Positions 19,203 through 28,281 are shown, numbered from the stretch's first letter. The stretch: DNA of 64,000 nucleotides from Legionella steelei (GCF_001468005.1 NZ_LNYY01000019.1:1919070-1983069); one strand, 5' to 3'. Notes: generated by a model from the sequence alone, not told the origin. Numbers and translations: made by a program.

Positions 19203-19275
19203 GTAGGCTGGGCTGACAAGCCCAGCACTTGCTTACCCTTATGTTGTTTTACAGCTGGGCTTATCAGCTCAGCCA
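19203..19275. repeat. GTAGGCTGGGCT-type intergenic inverted repeat (copy 1)
   Basis: GTAGGCTGGGCTGACAAGCC is followed about 50 bases later by the imperfect inverse AGCTGGGCTTATCAGCTCAGCC, and GGGCT-GACA-AGCCC forms a small inner hairpin. A near copy lies at 62516-62544. It sits between the convergent dsbA and Rab-like genes. Confidence 0.65.
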
Positions 19276-19320
19276 TGTACTGTTCACACACATATGTTTA
19301 CGTCGATGAGTACGCCATAT

Positions 19321-20250
19321 TTAAACGACATTGGTTACGGTCGGTTTCTGGGATATCGGTTCTTTTGCCGTGGATAAGCCCTTCACACCTGCGAACACAT
19401 TCGTTATCTCATCTAATGTCTGCTTTAACATTTTTGATAATGGACTTGAAGCAAATATACTCTTAAAAGGGTTTTCTTGCTCATGGAGTTCATCCGCTCT
19501 GTTCTTGATCCCTAAAACGCCACTATAAAATGCAACCAACTCTTCTACACTTTTGTAATAAAATAATTTTCTAAAATAAGTTTCATACTCTTTTCTTAAC
19601 GCTTTCTCCTTATCAACAGGTAAAGCGGCTTGTTCTGTAAAAAAATTTTTATGATCTAGAGGTGCCATTTCTTTTAAGTAATCTACGAAATACCTTTCTA
19701 CGGCGGCTTTAATTTTATCCAGTTGCTTGCGAATATATATTTGCTTCACGAGCTGAGTAAACGGTTGCTCAACGTTCAATTTTTTAAACGCAGAAACATC
19801 TATATAATCGAGTCCCAATTCATCAGCAAGTTTAAGTGCTTGCTCCACAGATACTTCCCGACGTTGCTCCAAATCTGCTTTACAGCCAAGGAGTATCATG
19901 GGTACATTTTTTTTAGCCCGTAAACTATCTACATATTCGCGCGTATGTTGTAAAGAGTCTTTTCGGGTTAGATCAAAACAAATCAAAGCAGCATCTACAT
20001 TAGAAAAATAGGAGCCAACTACTTTTTGTAATCTTGGAGCACCCGATGCATCCCAGATACGTAATTGTATTTTTTTATTAAAGTCATTAATCCATTTTAT
20101 TCTTTGATCAACTCCCATTGTGTCCATATATTCACCAATAGGGTGGAGAGTACCGCCACAATAGACATGCATCAAACTGGATTTTCCAACCGCATTATCT
20201 CCTAAAAGAATGATCTTGAAGTGCTCATCGTATTCTCTTTTTTGTTCCAT
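19321..20250 (-). CDS. Rab-like small GTPase with C-terminal extension, effector candidate
   Basis: A 309-residue protein whose first 170 residues follow the Ras/Rab fold: P-loop GDNAVGKSS at 17-25, switch-I-like DTMGVD, and FDLTRKDSL. Several catalytic features diverge: WDTAGQE is WDASGAP (the catalytic Gln is Ala), G4 NKxD is CKAD, and G5 SAK is SAF. The extension of about 140 residues is helical and ends SQKPTVTNVV, with no prenylation cysteines. Start ATG has AAGGTG six bases upstream. Rab-like genes are rare in bacteria but known in Legionella, so a host-directed role is inferred. The sibling is at 53751-54395. Confidence 0.8.
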   Translation of the reverse strand: MEQKREYDEHFKIILLGDNAVGKSSLMHVYCGGTLHPIGEYMDTMGVDQRIKWINDFNKKIQLRIWDASGAPRLQKVVGSYFSNVDAALICFDLTRKDSLQHTREYVDSLRAKKNVPMILLGCKADLEQRREVSVEQALKLADELGLDYIDVSAFKKLNVEQPFTQLVKQIYIRKQLDKIKAAVERYFVDYLKEMAPLDHKNFFTEQAALPVDKEKALRKEYETYFRKLFYYKSVEELVAFYSGVLGIKNRADELHEQENPFKSIFASSPLSKMLKQTLDEITNVFAGVKGLSTAKEPISQKPTVTNVV

Positions 20251-20371
20251 AGTAATCACCTTAGATCAGCTTGAACAAAAATAATAACGAATTATTGGTT
20301 TTAATTTAAGTGTTCTTTGAACTAATCGTCATTTATTTTGGAGGAAGACAATGAAAGCCGTTTTAAGGATA

Positions 20372-20396
20372 TAAAGGCGCTTATTAGGCGCCTTTA
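20372..20396 (-). terminator. Terminator hairpin overlapping the ABC ATPase stop
   Basis: TAAAGGCGC and GCGCCTTTA form a nine-base perfect stem with a seven-base loop that contains the stop codon of the minus-strand ATPase gene. The 3' side runs into TTTATATCCTT, a modest T-rich tail. Position and stem strength suggest the end of the two-gene transporter transcript. Confidence 0.5.
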
Positions 20397-21682
20397 CCAG
20401 GGTTTTCCAAACTGAGGATACCGGTATTAAAATCATAAGCAAAAATCTCAGCATAACGCCCCCAGTCAATCATGGTGCGTAATACTCTGTCGGCTTCTTT
20501 TTCACTTAAATAATCTTCAAGTTTACTTAAAAACCGTTCTTCGGAAACTCTATGGCCTACTTTTTCATCGAGAATCCGTCGTATATGGCGTGCAAGAGGT
20601 ACCTTTTCCAATAATCTTTGCGCAAATAATTGCTTACGCTCTTGAAGATCAGCCTCAGCAAATTGCTTCCCTAAGTCACTTAATTGAATATCCCCTGCAG
20701 AAACTTTAGCAAAACCTAATATTTCCAAAGTTTCGAGAATAGGGAACAGATCATCAATGTTCATCATTAACTCATCTGCAAGCTCTGGTAAATCAATCCG
20801 TTCTTCAAAAGAAGTCATCGTCTCAATCAGACCCGTCAATTCTGAAGGTTCTACATCAGGCAAGCGATATCCCAAGCCGATTTGTCGCTCTCTTTGTGCG
20901 CGTTTTGCCTTTTCTTTGGGGCCTGTTGTCATTAAGGTATAAATTTTATCAACCAAGGCCCGAAACTCAGGAGATTCAGGCTCACGTGGCTGTGGTAAAG
21001 TAACCGGTAATTCAGCACGAATGTATCCGGGATCATTACCAAAAATTACAATTCTATCGGCTAATGTGGCGGCTTCTTCGATATTATGAGTCACTAATAA
21101 AATACCATTGGTATTGGTTTTCTTTTCCTTCCATAGCTCCAATAAATCGGACTTTAGGTTTTCTGCAGTAAGGACATCAAGTGCAGAAAAAGGCTCATCC
21201 ATTAATAAGACATCTGGGTTAATGACTAGCGCACGCGCAAAACCAACACGTTGCCGCATGCCTCCAGAAAGCTCTTTAGGAAACGCGGATTCAAAGCCGT
21301 CAAGGCCAATAATATCAATTGCTTCAATCGCACGATGTCTGCGCTCTTCGCGATTTACACCTTGTGCCTCAAGGCCCAGCTCCACATTTTCTAGTACGGT
21401 AAGCCAGGGCATCAGCGCAAAAGACTGAAAAACCATCGCAATCCCATCAACAGGGCGGGTAACCGGTTTGCCTCTATAAGTTACTGTGCCACTGGTAGGC
21501 GTTATAAGGCCCGCGATAATACGCAACAATGTAGACTTTCCCGAACCGGATTTACCTAATAATGCGACAATTTCACCTTCTTGCAGTTTAAAATTTACAT
21601 CCTCAAGTACCAGCAGATCTTGTTCGGCTGCCTTTTTAAATGACTTGCGCAAGCTTTCTATAGCAATAATGGTTTCAGACAT
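20384..21682 (-). CDS. ABC transporter ATPase, nitrate/sulfonate/taurine type with AAA-associated C-terminal domain
   Basis: A 432-residue protein. Residues 1-250 are an ABC ATPase with Walker A GKSGSGKST, signature LSGGMRQRVGFARAL and Walker B VLLMDEPFSALD. The remaining 180 residues match the AAA-associated C-terminal domain found on NitT/TauT-type ATPases (LTGLIETMTSFEERIDLPELADEL and onward). Nine bases separate it from the upstream permease gene, so the pair is an operon. The transported compound is unknown: no substrate-binding protein gene lies beside it. Confidence 0.88.
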   Translation of the reverse strand: MSETIIAIESLRKSFKKAAEQDLLVLEDVNFKLQEGEIVALLGKSGSGKSTLLRIIAGLITPTSGTVTYRGKPVTRPVDGIAMVFQSFALMPWLTVLENVELGLEAQGVNREERRHRAIEAIDIIGLDGFESAFPKELSGGMRQRVGFARALVINPDVLLMDEPFSALDVLTAENLKSDLLELWKEKKTNTNGILLVTHNIEEAATLADRIVIFGNDPGYIRAELPVTLPQPREPESPEFRALVDKIYTLMTTGPKEKAKRAQRERQIGLGYRLPDVEPSELTGLIETMTSFEERIDLPELADELMMNIDDLFPILETLEILGFAKVSAGDIQLSDLGKQFAEADLQERKQLFAQRLLEKVPLARHIRRILDEKVGHRVSEERFLSKLEDYLSEKEADRVLRTMIDWGRYAEIFAYDFNTGILSLENPGKGA

Positions 21683-21691
21683 AGATATCTT

Positions 21692-23434
21692 TTAATTAAA
21701 GTTAAAACGTTCTTCCGCCAGTCGATAGAGCGGACGCCAAATCAAATGGTTAAAAGTAAGCACATACAAGCACATCATCCCAGTACCTAAAGCAATCTTG
21801 GGGAAATCCCCCGTTGCTGTACTGGCTTGAATGTACTCACCCAAGCCAGTGGCTCTCAGAGTTGTATCCCCCCAACTCACGAATTCTGCCACAATACTGG
21901 CGTTCCATGCACCACCAGCTGCGGTGATTGCGCCAGTAATATAAAAGGGGAAAATTCCTGGCAACGCCAACCTTTTCCACCAAAGCCATCCCTTCAAACC
22001 AAAATTATCTGCGGCAAGATAAAGCTCACGCGGAATACTCGATGCGCCTGCAATCACATTAAATAAAATATACCATTGGGTTCCAAGTATCATGAGAGGC
22101 GTCACCCATATTTCTACATTTAAATGAAACGCGACAATAGCAATGACAAATAAAGGATAGAATAAATTCGCGGGAAACGCTGCAACAAATTGGATGACAG
22201 GTTGTATTTTTTGTGCAATTCTTGGCCTTAAACCAATCCACACACCTATTGGAATCCAAATTAAAGAACTCAGGAAAATCAAACAAAGGACGCGTGTACC
22301 CGTTGCCGCACCAAGCAAAAACACATGCAAAATATCACTAACTTTCAATTCAGCGAGGATAAAGCGCAACAAAAACCACCCACCCGAACAAACGCTGAGT
22401 AAAACCAAAATGCTCAAAAAGCGATCTAAGAGCTTCTGTCTTTTAAAATCAACTTCTTTAATTGCTTTAGCCTCGTTGATCCTAAGCCAGCGCGCATTAA
22501 CAAAATGATCGGTACAAATACCGATGATTTCAGCAAACTGCTTCATTAGCCGACTACCGCGTATCCAGTCCACTAACCAAGATTGATATTCAGCTTCATC
22601 GTGAGACTGCTCTGTTTTAAATTTTTCGGACCAGGCAATTAAAGGCCGGAAAAATATTTGATCGTATAAAAAAATAACAATCACCATCGCTAAAATGGCA
22701 TAACCTACTGCATGTATATCGCGTTGCTGGATGGCTAAAGCAATGTAAGAGCCTACCCCCGGTAACCTGATGTCTTGATGCGCGACAGAAATTGCTTCTG
22801 ATAAAACCACAAAAAACCAACTTGCAGACATAGAAACCATCATGTTCCACAATAAGCTCGACATAGAAAAAGGCACTTCCAATTTCCAGAAACGTTGCCA
22901 TGCCGAAAGTCGGAACATAGAGGAAACTTCTTGTAAATCATGTGGCAAAGTTTTTAATGATTGATAAAAACCAAAAGTCATATTCCATACTTGCGCGCAA
23001 AAAATGGCAAAAATGGAGGCACATTCAGGTCCCAATAAACTGTTAGGAAATAGACGGATAAATCCAGTCACTGTAATGGATAAAAAACTAAGTACCGGAA
23101 TGGATTGCAAAATATCGATAGCAGGAATAATGATTTGTTCCGCGCGTCGATTTTTAGCAGCCCAAAGCCCTATAATGAATGTAAAAATGATTGAAAAAAA
23201 CAATGCAATAAACATACGCAACACCGTACGTAATGCATAAAACGGTAGGTTGGCAGGATCTAAAGAAATAGGTATCTGTTGTCCTAATCGATAAGGAGTG
23301 GCCATTTGTGAGCCTGCCCAACCCAAAAAGAACAAGATGGAAAAAACAAGAACAAGAAGCAACAAATCCCAACGATTTATATATCGGCCAAATCTATCAG
23401 GATTAGCAAAGTAGAACCGACTTTCTCGCACCAT
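21692..23434 (-). CDS. ABC transporter permease, two fused BPD-type domains
   Basis: A 580-residue membrane protein built of two permease halves joined in tandem, with about 12 membrane segments. Each half has an EAA-like loop: residues around SMFRLSAWQRFWKLEVPFSM in the first and NFGLKGWLWWKRLALPGIFP in the second, both of the NitT/TauT type. The partner ATPase follows. Nearly all such transporters use single-domain permeases as dimers, so this one may work as a self-contained heterodimer. AGGAGG lies only one base before the ATG; the GTG two codons on gives better spacing, so the exact start is uncertain. Confidence 0.87.
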   Translation of the reverse strand: MVRESRFYFANPDRFGRYINRWDLLLLVLVFSILFFLGWAGSQMATPYRLGQQIPISLDPANLPFYALRTVLRMFIALFFSIIFTFIIGLWAAKNRRAEQIIIPAIDILQSIPVLSFLSITVTGFIRLFPNSLLGPECASIFAIFCAQVWNMTFGFYQSLKTLPHDLQEVSSMFRLSAWQRFWKLEVPFSMSSLLWNMMVSMSASWFFVVLSEAISVAHQDIRLPGVGSYIALAIQQRDIHAVGYAILAMVIVIFLYDQIFFRPLIAWSEKFKTEQSHDEAEYQSWLVDWIRGSRLMKQFAEIIGICTDHFVNARWLRINEAKAIKEVDFKRQKLLDRFLSILVLLSVCSGGWFLLRFILAELKVSDILHVFLLGAATGTRVLCLIFLSSLIWIPIGVWIGLRPRIAQKIQPVIQFVAAFPANLFYPLFVIAIVAFHLNVEIWVTPLMILGTQWYILFNVIAGASSIPRELYLAADNFGLKGWLWWKRLALPGIFPFYITGAITAAGGAWNASIVAEFVSWGDTTLRATGLGEYIQASTATGDFPKIALGTGMMCLYVLTFNHLIWRPLYRLAEERFNFN

Positions 23435-23643
23435 GCCTCCTTAATAACTTTGTTGACACCAGAATACACTCTGCAACTTATTAATCACGCAGTATAGGCC
23501 TGTGTACAATTCTACTGCCTTGGCAAAATGAAGAATTGTAAATAGGCCTTATTTTTATTGAAAAAGCAATGAAACGCACAATAACATCAACATAAACCCT
23601 GGTATGTCAAATGGTGACACAGGATTAGTTCTATTGGTGCGAG

Positions 23644-23713
23644 TTCAGCTGCTTATTTTAAGGATAGTAAAATACCATAAAGATGGCTTAATCGATAGCT
23701 TGAAGCAGCTGAA
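23644..23713. ncRNA. Candidate structured element or small RNA segment
   Basis: TTCAGCTGCTT and AAGCAGCTGAA pair perfectly (11 bp) around a 48-base interior. Inside, ATTTTA-(7)-TAAAAT and CCAT-AAAG-ATGG form two further hairpins, giving a three-way-junction-like fold. No known RNA family is recognised. It could equally be a DNA palindrome. Strand not determined. Confidence 0.3.
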
Positions 23714-23939
23714 TATAACGCTTTTCTATGCAATAATGGCATTTTAAATCTTATAAAAAATATAGTCCTCAAGATTCGCAGATAAAAAATTGTAAATAAA
23801 ATAACGAGTAAATTATTAAAGTACATTAATATTCAATAAGTTATCCACTTTACTTTATTCAAGTCAGATTTAAATAAGAAAAATTTGATTAAAAACTGAA
23901 CTTTTTGTTAATTTATGTGTCAAACATAGTGAGCATTTC

Positions 23940-24039
23940 CCCCGAATGCTTAGCTCCGCTTTACCCCCTCTTAAGCGGGGCAATGTTTGGATTATTATCT
24001 AAACATCCAATTTGCCCCGGCGCAGCCGGGGATTTTTTT
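23940..24039 (+). terminator. Orphan Rho-independent terminator with upstream repeats
   Basis: CCCCGGC-GCA-GCCGGGG at 24015-24031 is a perfect seven-base-pair stem with a three-base loop followed by A and seven Ts. Upstream, CCGCTTTACCCCCTCTTAAGCGG forms a looser hairpin, and TGTTTGGAT/TCTAAACA is an imperfect inverse. No gene on the plus strand precedes it in the 575 bases before; it probably ends an unseen short transcript. Confidence 0.7.
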
Positions 24040-24199
24040 GTGCATCGAATCTTGGTGGAAAGTCAGATTTGAGTTCTTTTTTCGTTTAAGATCAGCCAAA
24101 TATAACTTTCAAATGTTACACTATGAGTTCATTCCAATAATTGATTAGATCTGAAAACAGGCCTACACTAAAAACCTATTTTTTAGGGTACAAGGGATC

Positions 24200-24793
24200 A
24201 TGCGCATGAACAAAAAATTAGCTTTTATTCTATTATCATTTTTCTTCCAATTCAGTTATGCACAATCAGAACAGGCGGAACTATCTGTTTGGGTCAATGA
24301 AGCTATTGTTGCTACATATACCTACAGCTATCAAAATTATCTCGAAGATCAAAAGAAAATAGCCAAATATTTTACTGCTGATGGCTGGATTGCCTTCAAT
24401 AAGGCTTTAAATGCTTCCAAATTGCCAGAAGCTGTGCAAAAAAATCAATATAGAGTGAGCTCGGTAGCAACTGAACCACCAGTAATCACAAACATTGATC
24501 CAACGCATTGGAAAGCAACCATGCGCTTATTGGTCGTATACCAGAATCCCCAGTATCAACAACGGCAACATCTGAAAATCAATATTAATTTTATAGCCGC
24601 ACCGTCAGGCCAAGGGGTACGCGGATACAGCATGACTAATTTGCAGTCCGTAGCAACTAAACCCTCTTGTAAATGCATTATTGAAGAGGAAAGCGAACCA
24701 GCAACGCCAGTGCCAAATACTCCCGCTACCGATACACCCCCAACAAACTCGCCAGCTGCAAACCCACCTACGCCAAATAACGCCACACAATAA
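24200..24793 (+). CDS. IcmL/DotI-like secreted protein
   Basis: A 197-residue protein with an N-terminal signal peptide (to about residue 21, SYAQS) followed by a domain resembling the C-terminal part of DotI/IcmL of the type IVB secretion system: WVNEAIVATYTYSYQNYLED, KYFTADGWIAFNKAL, and ATMRLLVVYQN. The full-length IcmL has an N-terminal membrane anchor; here it is replaced by a signal peptide, and a Pro/Thr/Asn-rich tail of about 30 residues is added after a CKC pair. This is a stand-alone paralogue; Legionella genomes carry several. AAGGG precedes the first ATG. It converges with and overlaps the DUF3592 gene by 26 bases. Confidence 0.75.
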   Translation: MRMNKKLAFILLSFFFQFSYAQSEQAELSVWVNEAIVATYTYSYQNYLEDQKKIAKYFTADGWIAFNKALNASKLPEAVQKNQYRVSSVATEPPVITNIDPTHWKATMRLLVVYQNPQYQQRQHLKININFIAAPSGQGVRGYSMTNLQSVATKPSCKCIIEEESEPATPVPNTPATDTPPTNSPAANPPTPNNATQ

Positions 24794-25235
24794 GACCTAG
24801 GTGCACGACAATTAACATACCAATCAAAATCAAAATAATATTTAATTTGCTTGGTATGGTTACGTCTAAAGCGGATTGCTCAGGCTGATTAGGATTATAA
24901 TAAACATCAATTTCTGCATTTTCTTGAAAAGCTACGGCTGCTTTATAGGCTACACTACGGGAATATTTGCTATTTGGATTATTATGCGCTGTATCTAAAA
25001 ACAGATATTCCCCGATCAAACTCTGCTCATTAACCTGATATGTGTATTCAATTTTAGGCCAAACACTATGGCCTACCTTTGTCCATTCACAGGCCGTAAT
25101 TTGCCCTTTAACTTTTAGCCATGATTGCGCCTGCAGCAAAAGTTGACGATCACGCCAGAAATGTCTAAAGAGTATTAACAGAAAGAGCAACCATCCTAAA
25201 TCTAGCATCCAACGCCAAACATTTAGCCCTGTCAT
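24768..25235 (-). CDS. DUF3592 family membrane protein
   Basis: A 155-residue protein with an N-terminal membrane segment (LDLGWLLFLLILF), a beta-rich region KGQITACEWTK...PKIEYTYQVNEQ...VYYNPNQPEQSAL and a C-terminal membrane helix (IILILIGMLIVVHLGLIV). The VYYNPNQPEQS motif is the hallmark of DUF3592. Its role is unknown. I use the ATG with AGGA eight bases upstream; an earlier in-frame ATG 17 codons before would overlap the gcvT promoter region. Confidence 0.75.
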   Translation of the reverse strand: MTGLNVWRWMLDLGWLLFLLILFRHFWRDRQLLLQAQSWLKVKGQITACEWTKVGHSVWPKIEYTYQVNEQSLIGEYLFLDTAHNNPNSKYSRSVAYKAAVAFQENAEIDVYYNPNQPEQSALDVTIPSKLNIILILIGMLIVVHLGLIVWRYLA

Positions 25236-25267
25236 TAAAGTAGTCCTAAGAAATATGCAGTATGCAA

Positions 25268-25296
25268 TATACAGTATATATCGCAATAGGTATAAT
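25268..25296 (+). promoter_or_regulatory. Candidate promoter of the glycine cleavage operon
   Basis: TATACA, a 17-base spacer and a perfect TATAAT lie 35 bases before the gcvT ATG. The leader left between this and gcvT is too short to hold a glycine riboswitch, and no such motif is seen. Confidence 0.6.
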
Positions 25297-25330
25297 CACC
25301 CACATCAAAGTGATTGAAAAAGGACGTACT

Positions 25331-26413
25331 ATGATTGCTAAAACCCCCCTTCACGCCACACATCAAGAATGTGGTGCTAAAATGGTTGATTTTCATGGCT
25401 GGGAAATGCCGTTGCATTATGGATCTCAGCTTAATGAACATCATTATGTTCGCCAAGATGCCGGCATGTTTGATGTCTCGCATATGACGATTGTTGACAT
25501 ACTTGGTGCTGGCGGTCGTCAATTTTTACGCAAGCTTTTAACAAACGACGTAGATCAACTCGCGCACAATGGGAAAGCGCTTTACAGTTGTATGTGCAAC
25601 GAACACGGCGGCATTCTTGACGATCTCATCGTTTATCAACGGGCTTCAGATAACTATAGAGTCGTTCTAAATTCAGCAACGCGACAAAATGATTTAGCCT
25701 GGATTCGCAAAAAAAGTGAAGGCTTCGCTGTTGGTCTACAAGAACGAAGAGACTTGGCCATGATTGCCATCCAAGGACCTAATGCAATAGAAAAAACATT
25801 GAAAATTCTTAATCCCGCACAAATTGATGCGGTATCGACACTCACTCATTTTGAATGTGTCGATGTGGAACAATGGTTTTTTGCACGCACTGGATATACT
25901 GGGGAAGATGGATTTGAAATCATCGCGCCTCAAGAGTCCATAGTTCAATTATGGAATAGCTTAGTGCAGGTGGGTGTACATCCCTGTGGATTAGGTGCTC
26001 GCGATACACTGCGACTGGAAGCAGGTATGCTACTTTACGGCCAGGATATGGACATAACCACTAACCCCTTAGAATCAGGGCTTGCCTGGACCATTAAATG
26101 GGAGCCTGCTGATCGTGATTTTATCGGCATGGGCGCCTTGTTCTCCCAAAAGCAAATAGGAATCAAGCGAAAAATGGTAGGACTTACCTTGTTGGATAAA
26201 GGAATTATGCGCCATGGACAAAAAGTGATAATTCCAGGTTGTGCAGATGGAATTATTACGAGTGGAAGCTATTCCCCCACTTTGGAAAAATCCATTGCTT
26301 TAGCACGTGTTCCACTTGAAACAGGTGATGAAGTCATGGTTGATATTCGTGGCAAATTAGTTCCGGCAAAAGTAGGTAAACCACGTTTTGTTAAATCAGG
26401 AAAAGCACTTTAA
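25331..26413 (+). CDS. gcvT: Glycine cleavage system T-protein (aminomethyltransferase)
   Basis: A 360-residue tetrahydrofolate-dependent aminomethyltransferase that releases ammonia and makes methylene-THF from the aminomethyl group on GcvH. Visible are FHGWEMPLHYG, GMFDVSHMTIVDI, the CNEHGGILDDLIVYQR region and GYTGEDGFEI, with the C-terminal barrel. The ATG chosen has AAAAAGGA nine bases upstream. First gene of the operon gcvT-H-PA-yciI-PB. Confidence 0.95.
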   Translation: MIAKTPLHATHQECGAKMVDFHGWEMPLHYGSQLNEHHYVRQDAGMFDVSHMTIVDILGAGGRQFLRKLLTNDVDQLAHNGKALYSCMCNEHGGILDDLIVYQRASDNYRVVLNSATRQNDLAWIRKKSEGFAVGLQERRDLAMIAIQGPNAIEKTLKILNPAQIDAVSTLTHFECVDVEQWFFARTGYTGEDGFEIIAPQESIVQLWNSLVQVGVHPCGLGARDTLRLEAGMLLYGQDMDITTNPLESGLAWTIKWEPADRDFIGMGALFSQKQIGIKRKMVGLTLLDKGIMRHGQKVIIPGCADGIITSGSYSPTLEKSIALARVPLETGDEVMVDIRGKLVPAKVGKPRFVKSGKAL

Positions 26414-26522
26414 AATGAGAACTTGTAATCTGGATAAAACGATGTAGAACTAAAGTCGATGCGACTGACTCGAAGTTCCACTTTTGCTTCATCTAGGCTA
26501 TATATTAATAAGGACAATACGA

Positions 26523-26900
26523 ATGAATGAATTAAAATTCACAAACACCCATGAATGGCTAAAAGAAGAACAAAATGAAGTAACCGTAGGCATTACTGAT
26601 CATGCACAACAATTATTGGGTGACATGGTTTTTGTAGAATTACCTGAAGTAGGTGATGAAGTGAGCGCAGGTGAAGAGTTAGGTGTTGTCGAGTCAGTAA
26701 AAGCTGCCTCTGACTTCTATTCCCCCATAAGTGGTATCGTTACTGCCGTTAATGAAGTAGTCGTTGAAAATCCGGCTCTTGTCAATTCTGATCCTTATGC
26801 TGCTGGTTGGCTTGTCAAGCTAAAGCCAAGCCATCCCAGTGAAATTGATAGTTTATTAACTGCCGAACAATATCAAAATGAGATAGCTGAGGAACATTAA
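26523..26900 (+). CDS. gcvH: Glycine cleavage system H-protein
   Basis: A 125-residue lipoyl carrier protein that shuttles the aminomethyl group between P, T and L proteins. The lipoylation site is the Lys in [13 protein letters not shown]. The N-terminal [10 protein letters not shown] and C-terminal GWLVKLKPS complete the standard fold. The start ATG follows ATAAGGACAATACGA. Its 109-base spacer from gcvT has no gene; two bases separate it from gcvPA. Confidence 0.95.
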   Translation: MNELKFTNTHEWLKEEQNEVTVGITDHAQQLLGDMVFVELPEVGDEVSAGEELGVVESVKAASDFYSPISGIVTAVNEVVVENPALVNSDPYAAGWLVKLKPSHPSEIDSLLTAEQYQNEIAEEH

Positions 26901-26901
26901 T

Positions 26902-28281
26902 ATGCCCTATATCCCACACACTCCTGAAGACAGCAAAATGATGCTTGACGCTATTGGCGCGCAAGATACTCAAACTTTATTTGATGAAATTCCATTATCT
27001 CTGCAATATGCAGGATTTCAAAATATACCTGCCGGTGTCAATGAAATGGATATGCTAAAAGAAGCACAAGCACTGGCAAATAAAAATCGTAATGGAATTT
27101 GCTTTATGGGCGCAGGATGCTATGAGCATCATATACCTGCAGCGGTGTGGGATATTGCTTCACGTGGCGAATTCTTAACAGCATATACTCCTTACCAAGC
27201 CGAAGCCAGCCAAGGCACGTTACAATTGCTCTACGAATACCAAACCATGATCTGCGAATTAACCGGCATGGAAGTAGCGAATGCATCCATGTACGATGGG
27301 GCTACAGCACTTGCTGAAGCCATTTTGATGGCAGTGCGCCTCAATAAACACAGTAAAACAAATCGTGTATTAATTCCTGGGACGATTCATCCTTTCTACC
27401 GCGAAACCATTGAAACCATTCTGCAAACCCAACACATTGAAGTAATTACTTTGCCTTTTGATGAACAACAAGGTATTACTTCTCTTGCTGCATTGGCGCA
27501 ATATACTGGAGAAGACATTACTGCACTGGTTATTGCACAACCTAATTTTTTTGGCTGCCTGGAAAAAGTAGATGAACTTAGTGATTGGGCGCATCAAAAC
27601 AAAACAGTCAGCGTCGCCTGCGTCAACCCTGTATCGCTTGCCTTATTAAAACCACCAGGATCTTGGGGCAATCATGGGGTAGACATTGCCTGTGGCGAAG
27701 GTCAGCCTTTAGGTGCACCTATGGCATCAGGCGGTCCTTATTTTGGTTTTTTAAGTACGCGGATGACACATGTGCGCCAAATGCCTGGACGCATCATCGG
27801 TTGCACTGTGGACAAAGATGGGAAAAGAGGGTTTACCTTAACCTTACAGGCTCGTGAACAGCATATACGTCGTGCCAAAGCAACCTCAAATATTTGTACT
27901 AATCAGGGGTTATTGGTTACAGCGGCAACCATTCACATGAGCCTTTTAGGCGCAGAAGGTTTACAACAAGTTGCAAGCCAATGCCACCATAATACTCATG
28001 AACTAGTGGATGCCTTAATAAAAATTGATGGTGTAGAACAGGTTTTTAGCGCCCCTTATTTTCATGAAGCATTGCTGAAACTCAATCAACCCGTTGAACA
28101 GGTATTAAAGCAATTAGCGAATGCAGGAATCACCGGCGGTTATGCTCCAGAGGTTCATTACCCCCAATTGGCGAATACCCTATTAATTTGCGCGACAGAA
28201 ATGCGTACTGCAGAGGAAATAGCGTTTTATGCCAAAACGTTGAAATCCATTTTGTCTCAGCGAGGTGCTCCATGTTTGTAA
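26902..28281 (+). CDS. gcvPA: Glycine dehydrogenase (decarboxylating) subunit 1
   Basis: The split P-protein: 459 residues equal the N-terminal half of E. coli GcvP. MPYIPHTPEDSKMMLDAIG, GAGCYEHHIPAAV, FLTAYTPYQAEASQGTLQ and the ANASMYDGATA loop are standard. It lacks the PLP lysine, which lies in subunit 2, and acts as a heterotetramer with it. Translation is coupled to the next gene by overlap. Confidence 0.95.
   Translation: MPYIPHTPEDSKMMLDAIGAQDTQTLFDEIPLSLQYAGFQNIPAGVNEMDMLKEAQALANKNRNGICFMGAGCYEHHIPAAVWDIASRGEFLTAYTPYQAEASQGTLQLLYEYQTMICELTGMEVANASMYDGATALAEAILMAVRLNKHSKTNRVLIPGTIHPFYRETIETILQTQHIEVITLPFDEQQGITSLAALAQYTGEDITALVIAQPNFFGCLEKVDELSDWAHQNKTVSVACVNPVSLALLKPPGSWGNHGVDIACGEGQPLGAPMASGGPYFGFLSTRMTHVRQMPGRIIGCTVDKDGKRGFTLTLQAREQHIRRAKATSNICTNQGLLVTAATIHMSLLGAEGLQQVASQCHHNTHELVDALIKIDGVEQVFSAPYFHEALLKLNQPVEQVLKQLANAGITGGYAPEVHYPQLANTLLICATEMRTAEEIAFYAKTLKSILSQRGAPCL

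Larger units (their letters stand above)
23435..24199. other. 765-bp spacer without a convincing gene
   Basis: AT-rich spacer between the divergently placed transporter operon and the IcmL-like gene. I see no credible reading frame on either strand. It contains an 11-base perfect inverted repeat enclosing two smaller hairpins (23644-23713) and a strong Rho-independent terminator (24015-24039) with no gene before it, both listed separately. A small RNA is possible. Confidence 0.6.

Noticed and set aside
24200-24793. IcmL-like protein as the genuine DotI of the main secretion system
   Set aside because: It has a signal peptide rather than the membrane anchor, has an added tail, and no other dot/icm genes are nearby.
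25236-25330. Glycine riboswitch ahead of gcvT
   Set aside because: The leader from the candidate promoter is only about 30 bases, too short, and no tandem glycine-aptamer motifs are seen.
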